Origin: Thalassotalea psychrophila
GTDB lineage: Bacteria; Pseudomonadota; Gammaproteobacteria; Enterobacterales; Alteromonadaceae
Reading direction: 5' to 3'
Assembly: GCF_031583595.1 (NCBI RefSeq)
Contig: NZ_CP134145.1
Location: 1,054,001 to 1,118,000, forward strand
Length of the DNA: 64,000 nt
The notes under the pieces are model-generated. The model was not told the origin of the DNA and did no database searches. It worked only from the letters and a program-made list of their open reading frames with translations. Position numbers and translations under genes: made by a program. Below, piece after piece: positions 36,623 through 45,807 of this stretch; position 1 is the stretch's first letter; every line of letters begins with the position of its first letter.

Positions 36623-37933
36623 ATGCATATTCGACTAAGTAAACTATTTAATATAATTGAAAAACAATGGCGTATATCTGCTTTGTTAAAAGTGGCTTCT
36701 AAGCGCTTTTATCTACTGATTACGTTGTTTGTTTCTACGTCAAGTTTGGCGCAGCAACCGCAATTACAACAGTCATTAACACTGCAACAAGCGATTGTAA
36801 AATCATTACAGCAACACCCCGACCTTAAGGTCTATTCATATCAATCTGAAGCTGCACAAGGTGCGATAAAACAGGCTGGAGTGGGCTCACCTATGAGCTT
36901 AAATGTAAAAGTTGAAGATGTACTTAGCTCTGGTGAGTATTCTGAATTTTCGTCAATGCAAACCAGTATTTCAATTGCTTGGTTACTTGAAGGCGATCGT
37001 ATAAACGCCAAGGTGAATTACGCCAAACAACAAGCGACAGTTACCGAGCTCAATAAGCAAAGTAAAGCGTTGGATGTGGCCGCAGATACCGCCAAACTCT
37101 ACATTACCTTATTGGCACAAAATGAGCAGTTGAAGCTTGCTAAGATTGCCCTTAAACAATCGCAAGATGCGTTTAGGCAAGTGGAACAACGTGTAATTGC
37201 CGGTAAATCTCTCCTTGTTGATAAGCTACGAGCAAAGGCGAGCGTCGCTAAAAAAGAGTTGGTTGTTGAAGATCTTAACCATGAAATAGAGGCAAGCCGC
37301 GCCAGCCTTGCTGCACAATGGCAAGGGGATAGTAACTTTACCGTGACTGGCTCACTAGGTGATATTCCATCTTTAACCACAGTTGATAACGCGTATAACA
37401 AACTTAAAAACCATCCTAAATTTAAGCAACTCGCAGCACAAAAGCGTATTAGCGAATCTGCTATTGCGGTTGCCAAAGCGAATGAAAACCCAGCTTGGCA
37501 ATTTAGTGCAGGTGTTAAACATGATGAGTTAAGTGGCGATGCGTCGCTTACTGCTGGTGTATCAATTCCATTTGGCGGTGAAAACCGTAATCTTGGACAA
37601 ATTATAGAGTTACAGGCAAAGCAAGGTGGCAAGCAAGCTGAACTAGATGCTTGGTATAAAAACATATCAACAGAGTTGTTGTTGACCACTCATAAGCTGA
37701 AACACAATCGTCATGTAATAGAAGGGTTAGGTGAAGAAATTATTCCCGCATTAGAAGGTGCTAACAGCAGCGCTGAAGATGCCTACCGTGTTGGACGTTA
37801 TAGCTACAGCGAATGGTATAACGTACAACAAGAGCTTATTGACGCGCAATTTGAATTGATTGATGCGTACAGCAATGTTCATTATTTGAATATTGAATTA
37901 GAGCGATTAACCGGTACAGCCACAAACCTATAA
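36623..37933 (+). CDS. czcC: Heavy-metal efflux outer membrane factor (CzcC-like)
   Basis: 436 residues from the chosen start, TolC family. A signal peptide precedes the mature start SLAQQPQLQQ, followed by two OEP repeats of long helices (SLTLQQAIVKSLQQHP; LTLQ... second half after residue 230). It forms the outer-membrane channel of the RND pump with the next two genes. Start choice: ATG at 36623 has GGAGGG six bases upstream (36611-36616). A longer frame from 36566 would add 19 residues ahead of this ribosome site. Confidence 0.88.
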   Translation: MHIRLSKLFNIIEKQWRISALLKVASKRFYLLITLFVSTSSLAQQPQLQQSLTLQQAIVKSLQQHPDLKVYSYQSEAAQGAIKQAGVGSPMSLNVKVEDVLSSGEYSEFSSMQTSISIAWLLEGDRINAKVNYAKQQATVTELNKQSKALDVAADTAKLYITLLAQNEQLKLAKIALKQSQDAFRQVEQRVIAGKSLLVDKLRAKASVAKKELVVEDLNHEIEASRASLAAQWQGDSNFTVTGSLGDIPSLTTVDNAYNKLKNHPKFKQLAAQKRISESAIAVAKANENPAWQFSAGVKHDELSGDASLTAGVSIPFGGENRNLGQIIELQAKQGGKQAELDAWYKNISTELLLTTHKLKHNRHVIEGLGEEIIPALEGANSSAEDAYRVGRYSYSEWYNVQQELIDAQFELIDAYSNVHYLNIELERLTGTATNL

Positions 37934-37955
37934 GCCATTTTATTTGAGAACATTT

Positions 37956-39212
37956 ATGAATATTAAAACAATTTTAATGGCTGTTATGGCCAACATTAGT
38001 TTATTAACTAGCACAGTAGTTTTCGCCAGTGGCGATCACAGCGAAAAATCAGAGCAACATCAACAAGGTGAAGAGCAACACCAAGAAGCACAAAAAGGGC
38101 CAAACAATGGCCGTTTATTAATTGATGGCGATTTTAGTTTAGAGTTGGTGTTATTTGAAGGCGGCTCTAAACCTGAGTATCGAGTATTCGCTAATAATAA
38201 CCATCAACAACTGGACCCAAAAACTGTCGCCGTTGATATTACTTTAACGCGACTTGGCGACATCAAAGATACGGTGAACTTTTCACCCAAAAACAATTAC
38301 TTAAAAGGCGATGTTGTTATTTATGAACCGCATTCTTTTATTGTTAACGTTAATGCAAGTTATACAGGTAAAAACTACAGTTGGCATTTTGAAAGCTTAG
38401 AGGGACGTACCCAAATAAGCCATGAGATGGCTGTGGATATGGGCGTGGAAACATCAATCGTTGCTGCAAAAATGTTAACTGCGACTGTACCTGTATTTGG
38501 CCAACTCACTTTAACTCCAAATAGTCAGCGCTTTATCAGTGCTCGTTACCCTGGCGAAGTGGTGCAACTCAATGTTGAGCTTGGCCAAGTGGTTAAAAAA
38601 GGTCAACATTTGCTGACAATACGAAGTAATGAGAGCTTGCAGTCATATAAAGTTTACGCACCTATTTCAGGTGTGGTTAGCCGCCAAAATACCGGTATTG
38701 GCCAACAAACCAATAGTGATGTTTTATTAGCAATTATCAATACTAATGCTCTTATGGCTGAACTTAATGTTTATCCAAGCGAGCAGCCTAAGGTAAAAAT
38801 TGGAGCTGAAGTTGAGTTATCGATCACTGGTGTTGAGCAAACGATAAGCGGTCAAATTATGGATTCATTGACGATGGTGAATGCACAACAAGCAAAAATA
38901 TATCGCGTTAAAGTAGACAACAGCCAAGGCCATTTTACCGTTGGGCAATTTGTTGAGGCCGATATTGCTGTGAGTAGTTTTCAAGCTGACATGGCGGTAA
39001 ATGCAGATGCGTTGCAAAGCTTTAGAGATTTTACTGTTGTTTATGAAAAAGTAGGCGATGAATACGAAGTTCGCATGCTTAAACTTGGCCGAAAAGCCGG
39101 AAATTGGGTTGAAGTTATTTCGGGAATTAAAGCCGGTAGTGAATATGTTTCAGGTAACAGTTATTTAATCAAAGCTGATATTGATAAAGCAGGTGCTTCT
39201 CATGACCACTAA
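37956..39212 (+). CDS. czcB: Heavy-metal efflux membrane fusion protein (CzcB-like)
   Basis: 418 residues. Signal peptide (ILMAVMANISLLTSTVVFA), a short His/Glu-rich stretch (GDHSEKSEQHQQGEEQHQE) likely to bind metal, then the adaptor order: beta domain, lipoyl halves (RYPGEVVQLNVELGQVVKKGQ; VYAPISGVVS) and membrane-proximal domain. It is the periplasmic adaptor between CzcA and CzcC. ATG 37956 is preferred over an in-frame TTG at 37944. 22 bp after czcC. Confidence 0.88.
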   Translation: MNIKTILMAVMANISLLTSTVVFASGDHSEKSEQHQQGEEQHQEAQKGPNNGRLLIDGDFSLELVLFEGGSKPEYRVFANNNHQQLDPKTVAVDITLTRLGDIKDTVNFSPKNNYLKGDVVIYEPHSFIVNVNASYTGKNYSWHFESLEGRTQISHEMAVDMGVETSIVAAKMLTATVPVFGQLTLTPNSQRFISARYPGEVVQLNVELGQVVKKGQHLLTIRSNESLQSYKVYAPISGVVSRQNTGIGQQTNSDVLLAIINTNALMAELNVYPSEQPKVKIGAEVELSITGVEQTISGQIMDSLTMVNAQQAKIYRVKVDNSQGHFTVGQFVEADIAVSSFQADMAVNADALQSFRDFTVVYEKVGDEYEVRMLKLGRKAGNWVEVISGIKAGSEYVSGNSYLIKADIDKAGASHDH

Positions 39213-39263
39213 TCCCTATATTTCATTGAAATTAATGTCCGTTTTTGTGGGAGTAAAATAGCT

Positions 39264-42200
39264 ATGTTGGAATCTATTTTAAAATTTGCGATTGAGCGAA
39301 GTCGCTTAATATTGGTGATGGTGTTAACCGTTGCCGCATTAGGTGCTTACAACTTTACCAAACTGCCAATTGATGCCGTGCCAGATATCACCAACGTACA
39401 AGTTGTTGTCAATACAGAGGTTGCGGGTTATACGCCGTTAGAAGTTGAGCAACGAGTAACGTACCCATTAGAAACCGCACTTGCAGGTGTACCAAATTTG
39501 CAGAGTACACGTTCGGTATCTCGTTATGGATTATCGCAAGTCGTGGCAATTTTTAGTGACGATACTGATATTTATTTTGCTCGCCAACTTATAAGTGAGC
39601 GTTTAAATAGTGTTAAATCGCAATTACCAAATGGTGCAGTTCCAGAGCTTGGCCCAGTTTCTACCGGGCTTGGTGAAATATTTATGTTCACTGTTGATGC
39701 CTTGCCAAATGCAACCAACAAAGACGGTAGTGCAATAACCGCGACTGATCTGCGTACCGTGCATGACTGGACAATAAAGCCGCAATTAATGCAAGTTGAT
39801 GGCGTTGTTGAAGTAAACCCAAGTGGTGGTTTCAAACGAGAAATTTTAATTGCCTTTGAACCGGCAAAGCTATTGTCATTTGGTTTGAGTCAAAGTGATG
39901 TAACCAACGCTATTATGGCGCATAACCAAAACCAAGGGGCAGGCTTTATTGAAAAAAGTGGTGCTCAGTGGTTAGTGCGTATGACTGGTCAGTTAACCGA
40001 TTTAGAACAGTTGGCCAATATTACAATTCGCACTAATAGCGGACAAATGTTGAAAGTGAGCGATGTTGCCAACGTTACCGAAGGCAAAGAGTTACGCTCT
40101 GGCGCGGCCACTCAAAATGGTCACGAAGTTGTATTAAGTACTGTGTTTATGTTGATTGGCGAAAATAGCCAAACGGTTGCCAAAGCAGTGGCAGAAAAGT
40201 TAGCTGAAGTTAATAAAAGTTTGCCGCAAGGCATCGTTGCTAATGCTGTTTATGACCGTACAACCTTAGTGAATAAAACCTTAGATACGGTTAAAGCCAA
40301 CTTAGTTGAAGGTGCTATTTTAGTCATTGTTATTTTATTTTTGCTGCTAGGTAATGTGCGCGCTGCTTTATTAACCGCTGCCGTGATCCCATTTGCGATG
40401 TTAATGACAGTAACGGGGATGGTGCAAGCGGGTGTTAGTGCCAATTTAATGAGCCTTGGCGCGCTAGATTTTGGCCTGTTGGTTGATGGCGCTATTATCA
40501 TTGTTGAAAACTGCTTACGCCGATTAAGCCAAGCAAGTACTTTAGCCAAGGCGCAAGGCAGAGATACAATTTTGCCAGTTAAAGAGCGTTTAGTTTTAGT
40601 GTTTGATGCGACGAAAGAAGTGATCCGTCCTGCATTATTTGGGGTGTTTATTATCACCGCGGTATATTTACCAATATTTGCCTTAGAAGGTGTTGAAGGC
40701 AAAATGTTCCACCCAATGGCGATAACAGTTGTAATTGCCCTGGTAAGTGCAATGATTTTGTCGATCACGTTTGTGCCTGCAGCAATTGCCATTTTGTTTA
40801 AGCGACCTGTAATAGAAAAACCTAATTTGATCATTAATACGTGTGAACGTTTATACAAGCCTATACTTACTTTTGTTATAAAAGGCCGTTGGTTTATTGT
40901 CGCTTGTGCGTTTGCATTAGTGGTTAGCGCGGTTTCTATGGGCAGTAAGTTGGGCCAAGAATTTGTACCTAATTTAGATGAAGGTGATATTGCCATGCAT
41001 GCTATGCGCATACCTGGTACATCACTTTCGCAATCGGTAGAGATGCAAACATTACTTGAAACTTACATCGCTCAAATGCCTGAAGTGGAACGTGTTTATT
41101 CAAAAATAGGCACACCAGATGTTGCCACCGATCCTATGCCGCCAAGCGTTGCCGATACGTTTATCATTTTAAAACCTCGCGATCTTTGGGCAGATCCTAA
41201 CAAAACTAAAAACCAGTTAGTAAGTGAACTCGAAACCATCGTGCGCCAAGTTCCTGGCAATAATTACGAATTTTCGCAGCCAATTCAAATGCGTTTTAAT
41301 GAGTTAATTGCCGGTGTTCGTGCTGAATTAGCCATTAAAATATTTGGTGATGATTTTGATACCTTAGCAGCAACAGGTCAAAATATTGCTGCTGCTATAG
41401 CTAATGTAGAAGGCATTAAAGATGTCGCAGTTGAGCAAACCACAGGCTTACCGGTATTAACGTTAATTCCTAAAACTCAGCAACTTGGTCAATATGCGAT
41501 TACTTTAGCAGAGCTGCAACAACAAGTTGCAACCGCTATTGGTGGTACGCAAGCGGGCAACTATTATCAAGGTGATAAACGCTTTGATATTGTAGTGCGT
41601 CTGCCTGAGCAAAAACGTAACGACCTTGACTACTTAACGCATTTACCTATTACCTTGCCAAGTGGGGGATATGTACCTTTAAAAGAGCTAGCTAGCATAG
41701 AGCTTATAAGTGGGGCTAATCAGGTAAATCGTGAAAACGGTAAACGACGAGTAGTGGTAACTGCAAACGTTCGAGAGCGCGACTTAGGAAGTTTTGTTGA
41801 AGATGTAAAACAAGCGATTAATGACAATGCCGAAATACCTGCTGGCTATTGGCTTGAGTACGGCGGTACGTATCAAAAACTGCAATCGGCAACTAAACGA
41901 TTATTGGTGGTTGTGCCGGTAACCTTAGTGTTAATTATTGCCCTGTTAATGTTAGCGCTCGGCTCATTTAAAGATTCGATGATTATTTTTAGTGGTGTAC
42001 CCTTAGCCCTTACTGGTGGCATATTTGCATTAGTGTTGCGCGATATTCCATTTTCAATATCGGCGGCAGTAGGCTTTATTGCATTGTCTGGTATTGCGAT
42101 ATTGAATGGTTTGGTCATGGTGTCGTTTATTCGCGAATTAAGGCGTAACAATTTGGCCTTAGAGCTTGCGATTATTAAAGGTGCAATTACTCGTTTACGA

Positions 42201-42398
42201 CCGGTAATTACTACCGCACTTGTAGCATCTCTTGGCTTTATACCAATGGCGTTAAATACTGGTATTGGCTCTGAGGTGCAACGACCTTTAGCGACCGTTG
42301 TTATTGGCGGGATTATCTCTTCTACGTTATTAACCTTATTTGTATTGCCTGCGCTGTATCGGCTGCTTCATAAGGACAAAAATAAAACAATGGACTAA
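39264..42398 (+). CDS. czcA: Heavy-metal efflux RND transporter, CzcA family
   Basis: 1044 residues, 12 membrane helices in two halves with large periplasmic loops. It has the HME-RND start (KLPIDAVPDITNVQV) and the proton-relay segment LDFGLLVDGAIIIVEN in TM4, with the DFG...D...E pattern of CzcA (Zn/Co/Cd) and not the pattern of Cu/Ag CusA. The operon czcC-czcB-czcA is complete and ends at a strong terminator. No metal-responsive regulator is adjacent. Confidence 0.93.
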   Translation: MLESILKFAIERSRLILVMVLTVAALGAYNFTKLPIDAVPDITNVQVVVNTEVAGYTPLEVEQRVTYPLETALAGVPNLQSTRSVSRYGLSQVVAIFSDDTDIYFARQLISERLNSVKSQLPNGAVPELGPVSTGLGEIFMFTVDALPNATNKDGSAITATDLRTVHDWTIKPQLMQVDGVVEVNPSGGFKREILIAFEPAKLLSFGLSQSDVTNAIMAHNQNQGAGFIEKSGAQWLVRMTGQLTDLEQLANITIRTNSGQMLKVSDVANVTEGKELRSGAATQNGHEVVLSTVFMLIGENSQTVAKAVAEKLAEVNKSLPQGIVANAVYDRTTLVNKTLDTVKANLVEGAILVIVILFLLLGNVRAALLTAAVIPFAMLMTVTGMVQAGVSANLMSLGALDFGLLVDGAIIIVENCLRRLSQASTLAKAQGRDTILPVKERLVLVFDATKEVIRPALFGVFIITAVYLPIFALEGVEGKMFHPMAITVVIALVSAMILSITFVPAAIAILFKRPVIEKPNLIINTCERLYKPILTFVIKGRWFIVACAFALVVSAVSMGSKLGQEFVPNLDEGDIAMHAMRIPGTSLSQSVEMQTLLETYIAQMPEVERVYSKIGTPDVATDPMPPSVADTFIILKPRDLWADPNKTKNQLVSELETIVRQVPGNNYEFSQPIQMRFNELIAGVRAELAIKIFGDDFDTLAATGQNIAAAIANVEGIKDVAVEQTTGLPVLTLIPKTQQLGQYAITLAELQQQVATAIGGTQAGNYYQGDKRFDIVVRLPEQKRNDLDYLTHLPITLPSGGYVPLKELASIELISGANQVNRENGKRRVVVTANVRERDLGSFVEDVKQAINDNAEIPAGYWLEYGGTYQKLQSATKRLLVVVPVTLVLIIALLMLALGSFKDSMIIFSGVPLALTGGIFALVLRDIPFSISAAVGFIALSGIAILNGLVMVSFIRELRRNNLALELAIIKGAITRLRPVITTALVASLGFIPMALNTGIGSEVQRPLATVVIGGIISSTLLTLFVLPALYRLLHKDKNKTMD

Positions 42399-42404
42399 TG
42401 ACTT

Positions 42405-42438
42405 AAAAGCAGGTAGCTAAATAGCACCTGCTTTTGTA
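42405..42438 (+). terminator. Rho-independent terminator of czcCBA
   Basis: 10-bp stem AAAAGCAGGT / ACCTGCTTTT (42405-42414, 42426-42435) followed by TG-rich sequence; the T-run is within the stem end. Confidence 0.8.
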
Positions 42439-42467
42439 ACTAAATCTACTGATGAAAAATACACTTT

Positions 42468-42495
42468 TTGACATTTGTTAATATCTTGTTATTCT
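42468..42495 (+). promoter_or_regulatory. Predicted sigma-70 promoter of the large lipoprotein gene
   Basis: Perfect -35 TTGACA (42468-42473), 16-bp spacer, TATTCT (42490-42495), about 60 bp before the start codon. Confidence 0.6.
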
Positions 42496-42554
42496 AATTT
42501 TATTGCATAGATGTGCAATATTACTAGGATAATACTAATAAAGTAGAGAATGTT

Positions 42555-44951
42555 ATGGAAAATAAAAAATTAATTTGTTCATTGTTCACAGCTGTTTTAT
42601 TGACTGGTTGTGGCGGTGGCGGTGGCGGTGGTTCTTCAGATTCAACTAAGGTTGATACAAATACCGCACCTGTTGCTGTAGCTGATACCGGAACTGCGCA
42701 AAATAATAATTCAGTGACGGTGAATGTTTTAGAAAATGACACTGATGCGGAACAAAATAGCCTTTCAATTACAAATATTACTACCGCTCCTGGAAATGGT
42801 AGCGCCGAAATATCGGGTAGTTCAATTGTTTATACGCCAAATACTGACTTTGCCGGCTCTGATTCATTAACTTATGCAGTTTCTGATGGTGAATTTACAG
42901 CAACAGCAGAGTTACAACTTGCAGTTAATCACACCTTAACTATTGCAGGACAAGTAACAGATAGCCCAATAGCTAATGCAGAAGTGACATTTGAAAGTAA
43001 TGGTCAGGTATATTCAACAACAGCAGATGCAGAAGGTAACTATTCACTAGATATTGTTATTGATGACATGTTTGCCAACCTTATATTGACTGCTACCGGT
43101 AGCTCTGAGCTAGGCCAAGAGAATGTGCAGCTAATTTTGTTTGTAGGTGAAGCTAAATCTTTATTACAAAATATAGATGAAAGTCGTGAATTAGTCAGCG
43201 ATCCAAACGCAACTAACATTACTCATGTTTCAACTGCAATGTATTTGTTAGCCAAAGATTTAAATGACGATAAAGAGTTTACCACGATACAAGAGTACCT
43301 TGATGCTGCAAGTCAAATCTCAGTTGAAGAGCTTATCGAAACGGCAACTTTTATTAAATTAATGATCGATAATGAAAATTTCAACTTACCAAGTGGTGAA
43401 ACAATCATTACCTTCCTCGATAATACTAATGGGGGAACTGCATCAACAGTGGAAGCTATAAATGTATATTTAGAGATAAACGACTTAGTTGATGAAAATG
43501 GTTTTGAGACTATTGAATACAGTAATGCATTTGAAGCGGCGAAAACTGAAACGGTTAATGATCCAAATGTTGTGTTGCAGTTTACTGAAGATATGCTAAT
43601 TGGTGAAAGCTTAGTTGAACTTAACGATACGCAAGAAGGCTGGTTAGATTTTTCAGCAAATGTTACAAAGCTCAATGCTAATGGTTTAGCAACTAATTAC
43701 GGCTCTACGTATAGATCAACTCCTACAGTAAATGGTATAACTTGGTCTGTCGAGAGCGGCAAGTTAATCTATAGTTATGATCAATTAAATTCTGTAATGA
43801 TTCGAGAGTTTTCTAACTCTTTTGAAGAGCTTGTTAATGATTTTGGCTTTGATCAAAGTGTTCAAAATGAACTCTTACAAGCTCAAAATCAAGGGATAAT
43901 TCCGTCTGGGATTCCACTTGAAATTCGCCATGGATTTATTAATAAAACAATTACGTTGTTAGCTAAAAGTGAAGATACTTACAAAGTAGAAGAACAAACA
44001 GAGTATGGCTATGAATTAGTGATGCCGAGCGAGATGAACTGGCAAGCTGATAACCCTTTAAGCTTTTGGCACGAACAAAATACTGTTACTTACGTGAAGC
44101 CTAATACCAGTGTATTAAAGGATGCAGTGTTAGCTGACTTGATTGGCGATTGGGTTATGTCATTAGATTACACTATTGATAAAGATTATTGGAGCCTTCA
44201 ACCTGTTGATGTTGCAGGTAGCGATGTTGTAAGTATTAATGAAACAACAGCTAGCTCACGTTTATCAAGTCATCAATTTAGTGTTGCTTTTGAAAATGGC
44301 ACAATCACGTTAAAAGAGGGAGCTGTCACTTACCGAATTACACCGTTTCAACAAACTGGTAAAAATTATTTAGCTTATACAGAAAAACTAGTAAACAATA
44401 CATTCGACAAAGCTTACGTTTGGCAAATGAGTAAGTTTGATACTACTTATCCTAAACTTACCAATAATCTTGCTACAGAATTACCAGAGTTCCAACTTGC
44501 GAATATTAATGGCTATTTTAAAGAGCACTGGGAAGGTGATAAATTAAAATTAGCAGAAATATGGGGATACCAATTTAAAGCCGATGGAACATTGCGCCGA
44601 GGCATTTACGGCGAGCCGGCAAACTCTGGTGCTGAAATTGAAGTTGAACATTTTTATTTAGGTGATGAACGCTGGACATGGGATACCGCTAGCAATGTGG
44701 TTAATTTAAGGTTTTCTGATTACTATTCAGACCGTCACCGAACTTGGGAAGTGATAAATGTTGATGACAATGGTCGAGCGCTAGTGTTCGAATATTCGAC
44801 ATGGGGAATGGATAAAAACGAAGACGGTGTAGTTACTGCCGATGAAACTGGGCAATTCATATATCCAAGAATTAATACTGTTTCAAAAGAAGATATGAGT
44901 GACTGGGCTGAAGCTTGGAAAAATACGCAAGACTATGGTTTAGTTAACTAG
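42555..44951 (+). CDS. Large surface lipoprotein with Ig/cadherin-like domain
   Basis: 798 residues. Lipobox LLTGC with Cys19, followed by a poly-Gly linker (CGGGGGGGSS). A first domain of the tandem-cadherin/BIG type follows (about 40-135; VNVLENDTDAEQN, VYTPNTDFAGSDSLTYAVSDG). A carboxypeptidase-regulatory-like repeat comes next (about 137-175; VTDSPIANAEVTFESNG). The remaining 600 residues are not recognised. Near the C-terminus a Ca-binding-like loop DKNEDGVVTADE (EF-hand/dockerin type) is visible. Probably an outer-membrane or surface adhesion/structural protein; no enzyme motif is seen. Confidence 0.8.
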   Translation: MENKKLICSLFTAVLLTGCGGGGGGGSSDSTKVDTNTAPVAVADTGTAQNNNSVTVNVLENDTDAEQNSLSITNITTAPGNGSAEISGSSIVYTPNTDFAGSDSLTYAVSDGEFTATAELQLAVNHTLTIAGQVTDSPIANAEVTFESNGQVYSTTADAEGNYSLDIVIDDMFANLILTATGSSELGQENVQLILFVGEAKSLLQNIDESRELVSDPNATNITHVSTAMYLLAKDLNDDKEFTTIQEYLDAASQISVEELIETATFIKLMIDNENFNLPSGETIITFLDNTNGGTASTVEAINVYLEINDLVDENGFETIEYSNAFEAAKTETVNDPNVVLQFTEDMLIGESLVELNDTQEGWLDFSANVTKLNANGLATNYGSTYRSTPTVNGITWSVESGKLIYSYDQLNSVMIREFSNSFEELVNDFGFDQSVQNELLQAQNQGIIPSGIPLEIRHGFINKTITLLAKSEDTYKVEEQTEYGYELVMPSEMNWQADNPLSFWHEQNTVTYVKPNTSVLKDAVLADLIGDWVMSLDYTIDKDYWSLQPVDVAGSDVVSINETTASSRLSSHQFSVAFENGTITLKEGAVTYRITPFQQTGKNYLAYTEKLVNNTFDKAYVWQMSKFDTTYPKLTNNLATELPEFQLANINGYFKEHWEGDKLKLAEIWGYQFKADGTLRRGIYGEPANSGAEIEVEHFYLGDERWTWDTASNVVNLRFSDYYSDRHRTWEVINVDDNGRALVFEYSTWGMDKNEDGVVTADETGQFIYPRINTVSKEDMSDWAEAWKNTQDYGLVN

Positions 44952-44978
44952 TCATTATATTGACCGCTTAATAAACTG

Positions 44979-45006
44979 AAGGCGAACCACGAGGTTTGCC
45001 TTTTTT
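44979..45006 (+). terminator. Rho-independent terminator of the lipoprotein gene
   Basis: Stem AAGGCGAACC / GGTTTGCCTT with loop ACGA, followed by TTTT. Confidence 0.85.
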
Positions 45007-45179
45007 ACATCAAGGATGATGGAATATTAATTTGGCATGGACTGTTCCTACGCACCCTCGGCAATTGCTCCCTCGATAACTGAACCTGAGTTATTCTCGG
45101 CACTTGTTCCCGACAGTGCTCTACCTCCGATATCCATATCGTCGTATTTACATACATGTTGAAAACGGCATGAAATTGA

Positions 45180-45683
45180 TTATATATCAAAGGCTCGAAT
45201 GATAAAATATTCGGGCCATATCTCTTTAACTTGTGTTTCCCACTCTTTATTTACTTTATCTTCAGCGTCTAGTTTAAACCAGAACTTAGCCCATTTTCGT
45301 ACGACTTTTCCTGATTTACTTAATTTGAGTGGGGTAAAGCGACGCTCATATTTACACTTCTTATATTCAACTATATCGCGATTCTTTGTTTTTTTATGCA
45401 ATAGGTCTAATTGCTCAGTAACGGCTTCTGTATTGGAAAAAGGGATAACTTTATTATTTTTTAAATAGCGAAGTATTGCCGCTTTTTTTACGCTGACGAC
45501 GTTATAGGCATCGATATGTGGTGTGTAAACCATCCCCGATAAACCAAAAATTGACTTTAACTCTCTATCGGCCAATATTTTTAAAGGCTCTATTTCTTCA
45601 TTGATGTTGTTTAAGTCAGTAAGTTCATACATTGAATTTTTAATTTCTTTAATGGTCGTAATAGTCAATTGATTACCTGACAT
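45180..45683 (-). CDS. Protein of unknown function
   Basis: 167 residues, not recognised. No signal peptide or membrane segment; Lys-rich (pI likely basic), with mixed helix and strand and a C-terminal Trp/aromatic-rich stretch (RKWAKFWFKLD, EIWPEYFIIRAF). It is an isolated gene between the lipoprotein terminator and the helicase, probably an accessory gene. It could be a DNA-binding protein by charge alone, but this is weak. Confidence 0.6.
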   Translation of the reverse strand: MSGNQLTITTIKEIKNSMYELTDLNNINEEIEPLKILADRELKSIFGLSGMVYTPHIDAYNVVSVKKAAILRYLKNNKVIPFSNTEAVTEQLDLLHKKTKNRDIVEYKKCKYERRFTPLKLSKSGKVVRKWAKFWFKLDAEDKVNKEWETQVKEIWPEYFIIRAFDI

Positions 45684-45807
45684 ACTACCATTAGAGTGTT
45701 TATTAAGGTGAGTTTTACTTTATCTATTTATTCTACGCTTTGATGTTTGCTGCTATACTTGTGCTCTTTATTATTTCTACCCACGCGCTTTTTGCCTGAG
45801 GCACTTA

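Noticed and set aside
45005..45190. 61-codon minus-strand open frame
   Set aside because: Lies over a repetitive patch and a terminator, has no convincing ribosome site, and its repeated REQ-P-R content follows from the DNA repeat.
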